A stretch of 38,402 bases of DNA from an uncultured Halomicronema sp. (lineage in GTDB: Bacteria; Cyanobacteriota; Cyanobacteriia; Phormidesmidales; Phormidesmidaceae): NCBI GenBank assembly GCA_937899725.1, contig CALCCA010000212.1, positions 1 through 38,402 on the forward strand. Direction: 5' to 3'. Positions within the stretch are counted from its first letter, which is position 1, and every line of letters starts with the position of its first letter. Below, piece by piece: positions 1-7,643 of this stretch. The notes below the pieces were generated by a model. That model saw nothing but the letters and a program-made list of their open reading frames with translations, was not told the DNA's origin and ran no database searches. A program made the translations under genes and the position numbers.

Positions 1-396
1 GATAACCGGATATTTTTGAACTACCGTCTCACTTGAGACTGGTGCAAGATCTGAGACTACAGATCTTCCTTTCGACTCCGCTCAAGGAACGTCGGCGGAG
101 CGGAGCCGAAACTAACTTGTCTGTGTAGCTGTAATTTGTATAGCGAACCGCAGTCAGGTTTGGCCACTTTGAATTGCCGGATCGCTTTCAGCAAGGTTCT
201 TCTCTACACCTTGAACCCTGCACCTTTCTACCCTCTGCCATAGAACTGTTATTAGTCGGCTGCCACTGGGCTCTACTGCTCTGCTCAACCAATCGGCTGA
301 CGACGGAAGAGGGAGCGCGATCGCTGCCTGAGCCGCTGCGCGGAAAAAACGGGAGAGGTCTATCAGTCAGCGATTCCGGTCACGCCGGATGGGCTA
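1..396. other. Gene-free stretch downstream of cobH, with two inverted repeats
   Basis: No convincing coding sequence was seen on either strand. Two hairpin-forming repeats stand close together. The first has perfect 7-base arms AAGATCT at 46-52 and AGATCTT at 61-67 with an 8-base loop. The second pairs 70-83 with 98-111, 14 bases with one mismatch, and has a 14-base loop. A short plus-strand reading frame from 174 has no recognisable protein features and is not called. Confidence 0.5.
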
Positions 397-1023
397 TCAA
401 ATCGCCTTAGGCGCTTTGCCATAGGCCTGCCAGGCCAAATCGATCAGCCCACTCATGATCGCAACGGCCAGTACCGGATTGCCCTTTTGACCGGCGATGC
501 GAATGTTCGGCACCATCGATTCGTCTAGCCGGTTTTTGAGCACATCAATATCTAAAAACCCTGCCGGTGAAGCAATGATGAGGGCCGGACGTACTTCACC
601 GGCTTCTACCAACTCGATCAGTGCTTCCAGAGCGGTCTGTGACTCACCCACCACAAAAATCCCTTCGGGATAGCGCTTAGCCAGCGTTTCGATCCCCCAA
701 GCCGTTTTGCTTTTGCCCTTTTGGGGGCGGGTCAGCGCATCCATACTGCAATAGACGGGGTTCACAAAGGTTTCTTGAATGGGCGGTGCCACCCCGACCT
801 GCACCATCGGCACATCCACCACGATGGTCGTTCTCGCCGCGAGGGCCGCCGCGCCTGAGGTCAAGGCATGTTCGGAAAAGTGAATTAAGGAGGCAAACTC
901 AAAATCAGCAGTGGCATAAATGACCCGCCGCACCAGCTCATACTCAGAGGGGGTAAACATGTGATTGCCAATCTCGCGATCAATCACCCTGAGGCTCTGT
1001 GCGTCGCTGACATGCCATTCCAT
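397..1023 (-). CDS. cobH: Precorrin-8X methylmutase
   Basis: Cobalamin (vitamin B12) biosynthesis enzyme that moves the C-11 methyl group to C-12 of precorrin-8X, giving hydrogenobyrinic acid or its cobalt form. The 208-residue protein runs from MEWHVSDAQSLRVIDREIGNH through the family's central VDVPMVQVG stretch to the glycine-rich IIASPAGF segment and a C-terminal AGQKGNP motif; this order is characteristic of CobH/CbiC. The frame is open further upstream to a TTG at 1113, but the ATG at 1023 has a GGGAG ribosome site about six bases before it and matches the usual cyanobacterial N-terminus, so it is preferred. The gene is the last of a minus-strand series that includes the tetrapyrrole genes pcyA and hemH. 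It is about 140 bases from the preceding hydrolase, so co-transcription is possible but not shown. Confidence 0.93.
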   Translation of the reverse strand: MEWHVSDAQSLRVIDREIGNHMFTPSEYELVRRVIYATADFEFASLIHFSEHALTSGAAALAARTTIVVDVPMVQVGVAPPIQETFVNPVYCSMDALTRPQKGKSKTAWGIETLAKRYPEGIFVVGESQTALEALIELVEAGEVRPALIIASPAGFLDIDVLKNRLDESMVPNIRIAGQKGNPVLAVAIMSGLIDLAWQAYGKAPKAI

Positions 1024-1163
1024 CGCTTGCTCCCAGCACCGTCTGAAGGTTTGTGCATCTAGTATACGGCGTGCCGAAAGAGCTAAAGCAGATGGTCGCG
1101 AAGTTGGGGGCAATCAGGGGCTGAAACCGTTGAGCCGTCGGGCTGATGAAGACCGACCGGCGA

Positions 1164-1979
1164 TCATCTCAGACCGTGATCATGGGCTTGCAGCCAGGCT
1201 TGAATATCGCTCAACACCTGATCCGGTATCTCCCAGGGAAACAGGTGAGCGGTGGCGGGATAACTTTTGTAGGTGCTGTGCTTGAGATGCTGCGCCGTTT
1301 CGCGGCTAGAGCTGGCGGTGATATGGCGATCGCATTCCCCCGCTAAAACCAGCGCCGGAACGGTGATGTTGGCCAGCTCGGGCAGCCGGTCATAGCCCGC
1401 GAACAGGGCGGTATTGAGCGCCCTGTTCGCGGGCTGAGACGTTTGCAAAAAAGCGGGAAACGCCTCCTGCGCCAACCGTCGATAGGCCGCTGGATGGTGC
1501 TGCTGAATCAAATAGCGATAGAGCGATCGCTGGCCAAACGTGTCAATATTCCACTGCCAGCCCGGCGCTAGCCGATTGAGAATTGAGGCGATCGCGGTGA
1601 ACACGTTATCTTGCCAGGTGATGGGCGGATGGCTGCCTCGCGGTCGCGCCGCCGTGCCCAGCAACATCAGGCCGGTCACGCGTTGCGGAGATTGCAGCGC
1701 CAACTCCATCGCCAAAATGCCGCCCAGCGACCAGCCCAGCACGAGGCATTGCTCAACCGCAAACTGATCCAACAGTTCGACCAGATCATCTAAATGCTGA
1801 GTCATCGTGAAGGACGTCGCCGTGCGACTCTGACCATAGCCCCGCAGATCAGGAGCCAGGGTCTTGAAGTGATAGGCCAAGGGCTCCGTAAAGACATTCA
1901 TGCAGTGCTTGCTGCCCGGATGCCCATGCAAGCACAACAGGGGATAGCCCTGACCGTTAACGACTGTCTCCAGCTTCAC
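1164..1979 (-). CDS. Alpha/beta-fold hydrolase
   Basis: A 271-residue soluble protein of the alpha/beta hydrolase fold. The oxyanion motif LHGHPGS lies near residues 17-23, the nucleophile elbow GWSLGG places the catalytic serine at 84, and a late LAGECDRH gives the likely acid at Asp217. The histidine is at about 245 in ATAHLFPWE. The cap region, residues 110-190, is helical and shows no family-specific signature, so the substrate cannot be told; esterase, epoxide hydrolase and haloperoxidase-like members all share this architecture. The start codon is GTG with GAGG about six bases upstream. It lies between msrB and cobH on the same strand, with gaps of about 165 and 140 bases, which does not argue strongly for one operon. 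Confidence 0.85.
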   Translation of the reverse strand: MKLETVVNGQGYPLLCLHGHPGSKHCMNVFTEPLAYHFKTLAPDLRGYGQSRTATSFTMTQHLDDLVELLDQFAVEQCLVLGWSLGGILAMELALQSPQRVTGLMLLGTAARPRGSHPPITWQDNVFTAIASILNRLAPGWQWNIDTFGQRSLYRYLIQQHHPAAYRRLAQEAFPAFLQTSQPANRALNTALFAGYDRLPELANITVPALVLAGECDRHITASSSRETAQHLKHSTYKSYPATAHLFPWEIPDQVLSDIQAWLQAHDHGLR

Positions 1980-2144
1980 CTCGGTTGCCTCACGTATAGC
2001 AATGGCCTGACTGTACCTACAAAAAGGACGGCACCATTCGAACTAGATGCCGTCCTACAAATTCATTGGTTAAGAGAGCGGTGAATACCGGCCCGCTGGG
2101 GAAAACCCGCGATCGCCGGTATCCACAACCCTGACTGGCTAGCG

Positions 2145-2543
2145 CTAGGCCTGTTTGTCGAAATCTAAAGAGGCCGAGTTGATGCAGTAGCGCTTGCCGG
2201 TGGGGGCGGGGCCATCGTTAAAGACGTGACCTAAGTGCGCATCACAGGCGCTGCAAAGCACCTCAGTACGCATCATAAACAGGCTCATGTCTTTTTTGGT
2301 GGCGACGTTCTTATCCTCGGCGGGGGCCCAAAAACTAGGCCAACCCGTGCCGGAGTCAAACTTCTCGTCAGACTTAAACAGCACGGTGCCGCAGCAAATG
2401 CACTTGTAAACGCCCGCTTCTTTGTTGGCGTGATATTGCCCCGTAAAAGCGCGCTCGGTGCCCTTTTCGCGGGTGACATGATATTGCTCAGGCGTGAGCT
2501 GTGCCTGCCACTCAGTTTTAGATTTTTGAACTTTTTCAGCCAT
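2145..2543 (-). CDS. msrB: Peptide-methionine (R)-S-oxide reductase
   Basis: Reduces the R-epimer of methionine sulfoxide in proteins back to methionine, normally with thioredoxin as electron donor; a thioredoxin gene lies at 37.3-37.7 kb. The 132-residue protein carries both zinc pairs (Cys48/Cys51 in CICC and Cys97/Cys100 in CSAC), the substrate-site motif GTGWPSFW, and the catalytic Cys120 in RYCINSASL. The frame is open to an ATG at 2591, which would add 16 residues. The start at 2543 gives the standard MAEKVQK... beginning and the usual family length. Neither start has a strong ribosome site. The upstream 360 bases hold a palindromic repeat element. Confidence 0.93.
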   Translation of the reverse strand: MAEKVQKSKTEWQAQLTPEQYHVTREKGTERAFTGQYHANKEAGVYKCICCGTVLFKSDEKFDSGTGWPSFWAPAEDKNVATKKDMSLFMMRTEVLCSACDAHLGHVFNDGPAPTGKRYCINSASLDFDKQA

Positions 2544-2593
2544 AGTAATTCTGCAGATTTCGATAAAGAGTTTACCCTGCAATACCCGCATCG

Positions 2594-2816
2594 GGCGGGC
2601 ACCCAGGTCAAAAGGTTGGTCTTATCGTAACGTAGTGCCCCCATCTGCCGGAGGTGTAAAAGCCTGGTGCCCTGTACGTAAAACCGCCATTTCAATATTT
2701 TCTTTGATCGCCACAAAATACCACTGTCGCAACCTGGTGATCACTGCAGCTCCCCATCCGGCTTTGGCCGTCACAGTCCTGACCAACAACTCTGCGTCCA
2801 AGCTGGGTTGGGTGAG
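2594..2816. other. Spacer between msrB and the palindromic element
   Basis: A weak minus-strand reading frame crosses this stretch (2622-2852) but it has no recognisable motif and its first codons lie inside the neighbouring repeat. It could be a remnant of older sequence displaced by that repeat. Nothing else was recognised. Confidence 0.35.
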
Positions 2817-2923
2817 TAATACCAGTTCTCCGTGATCGGGCTCCCGATGCAATCTTGAAAACGCCGGGGGGCCGAGGGGCAGGGGAGCCCGATCTGTAGC
2901 CTTGTTTCAGAGAATCGGTATAA
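2817..2923. repeat. MITE-like palindromic element
   Basis: About 107 bp with imperfect inverted ends. The left end begins TAATACCAGTTCTCC and has GATCGGGCTCCC inside it. The right end, read on the minus strand, begins TTATACCGATTCTCTG and has GATCGGGCTCCCC inside it. The arms share two blocks, ATACC[AG][AG]TTCTC and GATCGGGCTCCC, separated by different spacers, around a GC-rich centre. A sequence closely matching the right arm recurs at about 36968-37013. There is no coding capacity, so if mobile it would depend on a transposase elsewhere. The stop codon of the HEAT gene lies inside this element. Confidence 0.55.
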
Positions 2924-3428
2924 CGGGAGGCCCCCCTCGGTGGGATCGTTTGCGAATCATCCAATCCGGAGCAGGCACGAAGCGCAAGACTTGTTCAACC
3001 TGGGCCACACTGCCGATTTCTCCCAACGCCATGATGGCGGCTTCTTGCACGAGGGCGCGATCGCTGTCGAGGGCGGTCAATAGTATGTCGATCGCCTGCG
3101 GGTCCCGCAGATTGCCCAGCGCCACGGTAGCGCTAAACTGCACCAGCCAGTTAGTGTCTTTTAACAACACATGGCTGAGCGCGGCCAAGGCTTGGCGATC
3201 GCCCAGATATCCCAACGCCCCCGCCGCCATGGCTCGCACGTTGTCGTCAGGATCTGACTCCAGCGTTTGCACTAGCAAGGTCAGACTATCGGGTAGGGGC
3301 TTGATTCCCAGGGCAAAGGCCGCCATCCCGCGCACCTGTTCGGCCTGATCTTGCAGCGCCATCTGCAGCAGCGGCAAGGCGTCTTCGGCTGGCATCGATT
3401 CTTTTTGCAATTCCAGCATCGCTAGCAC
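2907..3428 (-). CDS. HEAT-repeat protein, probably truncated at the C-terminus
   Basis: A 173-residue alpha-helical repeat protein. Roughly four HEAT/PBS-lyase-like units are visible, with recurring cores such as VRGMAAFALG, VRAMAAGALGYLGD, VQFSATVALGNLRD and VQEAAIMALGEIG, spaced about 31-36 residues apart. Such proteins in cyanobacteria are scaffolds or relatives of phycobilin lyases. The sequence reads normally to about DWMIRKR near residue 160, then turns into a Gly/Pro-rich tail encoded next to and inside the palindromic element at 2817-2923, which also supplies the stop. Known homologues usually continue with further repeats after this motif, so a 3' truncation is inferred. The start is a GTG at 3428. 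It lies 59 bases behind pcyA on the same strand, so co-transcription is likely. Exact function is unknown. Confidence 0.75.
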   Translation of the reverse strand: MLAMLELQKESMPAEDALPLLQMALQDQAEQVRGMAAFALGIKPLPDSLTLLVQTLESDPDDNVRAMAAGALGYLGDRQALAALSHVLLKDTNWLVQFSATVALGNLRDPQAIDILLTALDSDRALVQEAAIMALGEIGSVAQVEQVLRFVPAPDWMIRKRSHRGGPPVIPIL

Positions 3429-3487
3429 CCGTGTCTTGAGGTGAGGGCCTGAGCTGGGCCGAGAGGGCTGTTATCGGGGGCGGCAGA

Positions 3488-4252
3488 TCACTTGGATGGA
3501 ACGATGTCACTCGTTTGCGGCTCCGTATCCATATCAAACAGCATGGTCGTCATATATCGTTCGGTCCACTCTGTGCCAAAGGAATTTTCGAGAATGCGGC
3601 GGGTCTTATCGTTTTGCTGCTGCTTGGTACAGTAGTTCCGCTGACTGGCCACCACCTGCAAGATATCTGGCGCTGACGTCAGCGGCTGCGTATTGCGGGC
3701 GATCTGACAATGTAGCGTCAAAAAGTCTCGCACGCGCTGGACAAATTGCGTTTCTTCGGCAGCATTGGTGGGTCGCACAAACAAACAATGATCGGAAAAA
3801 ATATCCCCCCATTCCGGCAAATCGCGGGGTTGTGAGAAGCCCAAAGACGGCAGTGTCGCTAATGACTGCTGGTAAGCCTCGGGCAACGAGCGATCGGGGC
3901 TGATGGGAGACAGATCGACGATCGCGGCACTAATGCCCCCACTCTGCCGACCGACCAAATCAGTGCCAAAAATCGGCAGATGGTAATCAGAGTTGGGGAA
4001 CATGACGCAGTGCAAAATATCTAAGCCATTGCCAACCTGGGCCAGCTCCATGTGCAGCTTGCGAAACTGCGGCGTCTGATAGCAACAGTTTTCGATGACC
4101 ACCTTTTCCTCTTCGAGGCTGCCTTCGATATAGCCCAGATCGCCGGGAATCTGATAGGGCGATAGATCGAGGTGTTGCTGCCAAACTGCTTCGATACAGT
4201 TTGCCAGTTCTTGGATGACGGGATTTTGGCGGCTGCGCAGAGATGATTGCAT
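3488..4252 (-). CDS. pcyA: Phycocyanobilin:ferredoxin oxidoreductase
   Basis: Reduces biliverdin IXalpha in two two-electron steps with reduced ferredoxin, giving phycocyanobilin, the chromophore of phycocyanin, allophycocyanin and cyanobacterial phytochromes. The 254-residue protein aligns by eye with the characterised Synechocystis enzyme with an offset of seven. The functional residues Glu76, His88 and Asp105 of that enzyme correspond to Glu69 (HMELAQVGN), His81 (LDILHCVMFP) and Asp98 (FGTDLVG). The N-terminal PYQIPGDLGYIEG and the C-terminal NDKTRRILENSFG segments are also typical. The ATG at the end of the reading frame is the natural start. Downstream is the HEAT gene on the same strand; upstream is hemH after a gap of about 400 bases. 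No bilin lyase was seen in the window. Confidence 0.96.
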   Translation of the reverse strand: MQSSLRSRQNPVIQELANCIEAVWQQHLDLSPYQIPGDLGYIEGSLEEEKVVIENCCYQTPQFRKLHMELAQVGNGLDILHCVMFPNSDYHLPIFGTDLVGRQSGGISAAIVDLSPISPDRSLPEAYQQSLATLPSLGFSQPRDLPEWGDIFSDHCLFVRPTNAAEETQFVQRVRDFLTLHCQIARNTQPLTSAPDILQVVASQRNYCTKQQQNDKTRRILENSFGTEWTERYMTTMLFDMDTEPQTSDIVPSK

Positions 4253-4649
4253 GGACTTCAGAAGCGTTTTTATTTAGCAGGAAGGGTTGGGGGCTACCGC
4301 GTCTGCGGCTCTAAAAGAACCGCCTCAAGGGCTCAGAGGCGATCGCTTTCAATCAGATTACCGTCTAATTCTGGGAACATCGCCAGATTGAGACCAAAAG
4401 CATCATTTTGCGGTGGGGTCGAGGCGATCGCCCCTGCTGCGCCTGACCCCGCCTTCAGGTCAACAATCTGTCAGGCTTGTACCGGGCTGAATTCGCCGGG
4501 TTGGCGGGTCTAGCCTAGCGGCTTCGGGAACCCCTTGATTCTGCCTAGCGCCCCTGTCAGGGCGGGTTTAGCGAGCCGCCTCAACGGCAGCGCTATTAGC
4601 CATCCACCAACCCCTCCCCTGCGACCAGCGTGGTTGTGAACAGATCGTC
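4253..4649. other. Spacer between hemH and pcyA
   Basis: About 400 bases without a credible gene. It should hold the pcyA promoter, but no clear -35/-10 pair was recognised. A candidate terminator sits at 4309-4341 on the minus strand. A second small stem, CGCCC at 4549-4553 and GGGCG at 4560-4564 with a 6-base loop, lies nearer the hemH stop. Confidence 0.4.
4309..4341 (-). terminator. Possible intrinsic terminator upstream of pcyA
   Basis: On the minus strand a perfect 6-base stem (CGCCTC/GAGGCG, 9-base loop, 4321-4341) is followed by GTTCTTTTAG. It could end transcripts coming from hemH before pcyA begins. The short stem and interrupted T-run make this tentative. Confidence 0.35.
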
Positions 4650-5825
4650 TTAAAACAGACCTAAGGCATGCAGTGGCCCATCGGCCAAAAATAGCTCTAG
4701 CATGACAGCCATGACGCCCACCATGGCCAGCCGCCCATTCCACACTTCGGCGGAAGGAGTTAGCCCCCAAGACCAGCGCTCTGGCGGATAGAGTTTGGTG
4801 TTCTTTTGGGGGCGAATGGTATCGGCGAATAAAATCGGCGGTTCATTCAAGGCTTTAATACTCAAGTCAGTGAGCGCTTGAATAAACATCGGCTCCGTAT
4901 CGAGGGCAGGCACTCTGGCAAAAGTCTCAATGCCAGCGGTTTCAGCCACTTCGCGATATTCCTGATCGATTTCTTCTAGCGTCTCGATGTGCTCTGAGAC
5001 AAAGCTAATCGGCACCACCACCAACTCTTTGACCCCGTCTTCAGCGAGGGCTTCAATCGCCTGATCGGTGTAGGGCTGGAGCCATTCCACCGGGCCGACT
5101 CGACTCTGGTAGGCCAGGGTGAAGGCATTGGGCGTGTCGAGCTGCGCCATGATGAGGGCGGCACACTTTTCAATCTCTTGCTGATAGGGGTCACCCGATT
5201 CTTCGACATAGCTGACGGGCACGCCATGGGCACTGAAGAAAATATGTGCCTGTTCTGGCTGATCGACTTGCTCTAGAGTCTGTTCGATCAGAGTGCTCAT
5301 CGCCTTTAAGTAACCGGGGGCGTCGTACCAGGAGGGCACCACCGTGTAGGGAATGGCCTGCAAAACCGGATCGGCAGCCCAGATCTTCTCTAACACCCGA
5401 AAACTGGAGCCGCTGGTGCTAATGGAAAACTGGGGATAGAGCGGCAAAATCACGATTTGCTCAATGCGATCGCGCTTAATTTGGGCGATCGCCGCTTCGG
5501 TAAACGGGTGCCAATAGCGCATGCCCACATAAACCTGAGCGTCATAGCCTTGCTCTTGCAGGTTGGTCTGCAGCGCTGCCGCCTGGGCCTCGGTGATACG
5601 GCGTAAGGGGGAGCCGCCGCCAATCTTTTTGTAGTTCTCTTCTGACTTGCGAGCTCGCAGGGTAGAAATCATCCACGCCAAGGGCTTTTGTAGCAGGGGT
5701 GACGGCAGGCGAATAATTTCGGGGTCAGAAAACAGGTTGTACAAAAAGGGCTGGACATCATCGAGCTGACCAGGGCCTCCAAGGTTGAGTAGCAAGATAC
5801 CGATGCGGGCCATTGAATTACTCAC
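4650..5825 (-). CDS. hemH: Ferrochelatase with C-terminal chlorophyll-binding-like (CAB/Hli) segment
   Basis: Inserts Fe2+ into protoporphyrin IX to make protoheme, the precursor from which heme oxygenase and then PcyA produce bilins. The 391-residue protein begins with [14 protein letters not shown], has [10 protein letters not shown] near 70-78, the catalytic histidine in FFSAHGVP at about 200, and [14 protein letters not shown] near 274-287. Residues from about 355 form an extra hydrophobic helix with the light-harvesting-like signature [12 protein letters not shown] (Glu360, Asn363, Arg365). This tail is typical of cyanobacterial and plastid type ferrochelatases and may bind chlorophyll or carotenoid at the thylakoid. 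The start could be the GTG at 5825 or the ATG four codons later at 5813; neither has a clear ribosome site. Confidence 0.96.
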   Translation of the reverse strand: MSNSMARIGILLLNLGGPGQLDDVQPFLYNLFSDPEIIRLPSPLLQKPLAWMISTLRARKSEENYKKIGGGSPLRRITEAQAAALQTNLQEQGYDAQVYVGMRYWHPFTEAAIAQIKRDRIEQIVILPLYPQFSISTSGSSFRVLEKIWAADPVLQAIPYTVVPSWYDAPGYLKAMSTLIEQTLEQVDQPEQAHIFFSAHGVPVSYVEESGDPYQQEIEKCAALIMAQLDTPNAFTLAYQSRVGPVEWLQPYTDQAIEALAEDGVKELVVVPISFVSEHIETLEEIDQEYREVAETAGIETFARVPALDTEPMFIQALTDLSIKALNEPPILFADTIRPQKNTKLYPPERWSWGLTPSAEVWNGRLAMVGVMAVMLELFLADGPLHALGLF

Positions 5826-6320
5826 GGTTGTTAGTGCAGGGCGGGCGATCTCTTTGGCGCGTAAACCTCGTCCAGATTCAGACCGGGAGTTTTGATATCC
5901 CGCCTTCCCTCACCGCTCATGACACCTCGATCAAGTTTGAGGCTAAGCAGAGGGAGAAACAAAACGTCAGTTTTCAATCTGAGCGAACTTAAAAGGCTCA
6001 TCACTTTAGACTTCACTAACGCTCAACAGGCGCTTGCTCAAGACGGGCTTGAGTCAGGTTTCTTAAGTTGATCGTTGCTTTAGTGAATAAAGATTGACTT
6101 CCAAAAAGTTTTCTTATCTATTTCCATGGTTATCGCAGGTGGGGGCCTGAATCCATGAACTTTTGTGAAGCCAGCGCCCTTCACCTTGAGCGATCGCGAC
6201 GCTAGAAGGAGGTGATGAAGCGGTCAACCATCATTGAAATTGCGCGGTCGAATTCTACGGTAAGGGAGATACAGTCCTCAAAACACGCAAAGTAGGTGAG
6301 CCTTAGCTGGAGCATGGCGC

Positions 6321-6336
6321 GGCAGGGAGCCCTGCC
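6321..6336. repeat. Compact inverted repeat
   Basis: Seven-base perfect arms GGCAGGG and CCCTGCC with two bases between them, so a real stem would keep six pairs and a four-base loop. There is no T-run on either side. Confidence 0.4.
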
Positions 6337-6410
6337 ATCCATCACAGTGGGGACATAATCCGATTGATGAAACAGCCTTGACTTCGGGCCATCCGAGGGC
6401 TCAGGCGATT

Positions 6411-6439
6411 GCCCTGAACGACATCTAGGCGTTCAGGGC
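6411..6439. repeat. Perfect 10-bp inverted repeat
   Basis: Arms GCCCTGAACG at 6411-6420 and CGTTCAGGGC at 6430-6439 with a 9-base loop. It is stable enough to fold in RNA. No T-run follows, so it is not a standard terminator. Confidence 0.5.
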
Positions 6440-7029
6440 GGTAGAGTCGGTTTGGCTAGAACTCTCTTAGGGCACACCATTCATTAACGGCTAATGCCGA
6501 TTCTCGAAAACAAGTTTGATGCCCTGGAACGAGACTATAAATCTGGTTCCTCACCCTGGCAGTTTGGTGACCTGAGGGGCAGCGTCAACCACAGCCGACA
6601 ATAATCCTCATGGCTTAATAAAGTTTAGTGAATAAATATTATGGTCAGTCCTCGACTTGAAGAAGTCCCTACTTGCCCTGTCCTGGATGCGCTTTGGCGA
6701 ATTTCAAGCTAGGAAATTATCGTGCTAAAGGCCGATCGAGTCACCCAAATCAAGGCTTAACGTAAACATTAGTGAATCCTGCTTAATGCGAACGTCACCG
6801 CTATTAGAAAATCGTTCATAACAAACCGTATAAATCTTTTGTGAAAGCTGGCCCAGCCTGAGCTTTTGGTGATAGGCGAGTCGTTTTGGTGGCCTTGGTG
6901 CCGGTTGGAGGCGCTGGGCAACTACTCGCAGCATCTGGGCTTTTGCGGTGTGTGCTTAACCTTGGCCATTCGTCAGGAGTATTTGAATGCCTTTTGGATC
7001 TATATCAAGGTTGGGAGTCAGACTCTGTG

Positions 7030-7272
7030 ATGAGACTCCCCCTCTCTCTAGAATGGAGGGCCGATGCTGATGAAGAGGCCGAATTTTGCATTCGGGCTGT
7101 TTACCATCAAGTCTTAGATCATGCCGACGAGATGGCAAGTAAGCGTTTGGCTGTTCCTGAGTCTCAATGGCTGTGGGGCGAGTTAAGCATGCGCGAATTT
7201 GTGCCGGCAGTTGTCAAGCTCAGGTCTTTATCAGTCTCGCTGCTTGACCAGTTGCCCCCGCGATCGCGTTGA
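7030..7272 (+). pseudogene. Phycobilisome linker-domain fragment
   Basis: An 80-residue open frame starting at an ATG. The segment EWRADADEEAEFCIRAVYHQ, followed by VLDHADEMASKRLAVPESQ and GELSMREFVPAVVK, matches the first third of the phycobilisome linker domain (Pfam PF00427), as found in ApcE, CpcC and CpcG. The similarity then fades. Soon after, a neighbouring frame reads PRDRVEL, resembling the expected PRYRAIEL continuation, so a frameshift near 7255 is likely and the remaining two thirds of the domain are missing. The upstream extension of the same frame to 6886 shows no linker features. It lies about 370 bases before the intact linker gene cpcL and is probably the relic of a duplicated or decayed linker. 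It is not expected to be functional. Confidence 0.6.
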
Positions 7273-7281
7273 ACTTCCCTT

Positions 7282-7509
7282 GTCTGCTGGGATGCAGACT
7301 GTTCGCTCACTGCACCCGCTTTAGAACAGCGGCGGTAACAACCCGTTCAGGAAATCCCTACTGACAACAGCAGCTAGCCGACTTCTGTCCCTTGGCTGTC
7401 GTTGAGGTTGAGGCCGCGCGGCAGTCAAGGGACGACTTGGCTGCCGCGCCAATTGCCGCGCTGCAGGCCCCGGTTGTTGGGGTCCGCCACTGGCGGCGAC
7501 GCCAGTGGC
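7282..7509 (+). promoter_or_regulatory. Cluster of five hairpins in the cpcL leader
   Basis: Five stem-loops follow one another. (1) GTCTGC/GCAGAC at 7282-7299. (2) CCGCT/AGCGG at 7316-7332. (3) A 14-pair stem at 7416-7449: GCGCGGCAG, a T-G wobble and CAAG, with loop GGACGA. (4) GGCCCC pairing GGGG-T-CC at 7466-7485 with one bulge. (5) A perfect 9-pair stem, GCCACTGGC/GCCAGTGGC, at 7486-7509 with loop GGCGAC. No long T-run follows, so ordinary termination is not obvious. The position 135 bases before the cpcL start suggests a structured leader or processing element. This is inference from base pairing only. Confidence 0.5.
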
Positions 7510-7643
7510 AGAGTCGTCAGTTCAACGGCTCAGGCTATTTCAGCTCGGCTCAAGGATTTGGGTTGCTCTGGTCGTCCCCGTTTCGTAACCGATTTTCAGT
7601 TTCTCGATACCCCTGTTTCAATCATCAATTTAGGAGATTTATC

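Larger units (their letters stand above)
5826..7029. other. Long non-coding stretch with short repeats and hairpins
   Basis: About 1.2 kb between the divergently arranged hemH and the linker fragment, with no reading frame that looks real. Visible structures are a perfect 10-base inverted repeat GCCCTGAACG/CGTTCAGGGC (6411-6420 and 6430-6439), a compact GGCAGGG/CCCTGCC palindrome at 6321-6336, and the exact 13-mer TTTAGTGAATAAA at 6079-6091 and 6624-6636, with a 9-base partial copy at 6769-6777. A strong AAGGAGGT at 6206-6213 is only one base before an ATG with a 26-codon frame, too close for a normal start. The stretch could hold regulatory RNA or be decayed sequence. Confidence 0.45.

Noticed and set aside
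2622-2852. 76-codon minus-strand frame beside the palindromic element
   Set aside because: It begins inside the repeat and shows no family signature; it does not look like the missing HEAT repeats.
6206-6295. Perfect Shine-Dalgarno AAGGAGGT followed by a 26-codon frame
   Set aside because: The ATG starts one base after the motif, too close for initiation, and the peptide has no recognisable pattern. On the other strand the motif looks like the 16S rRNA 3' end, but flanking bases do not match rRNA.
6886-7029. N-terminal extension of the linker fragment
   Set aside because: No linker similarity before the ATG at 7030.
7392-7643. N-terminal extension of cpcL by 84 residues
   Set aside because: It translates the hairpin cluster, is Arg-rich and unlike linker proteins; the ATG at 7644 has a good ribosome site.
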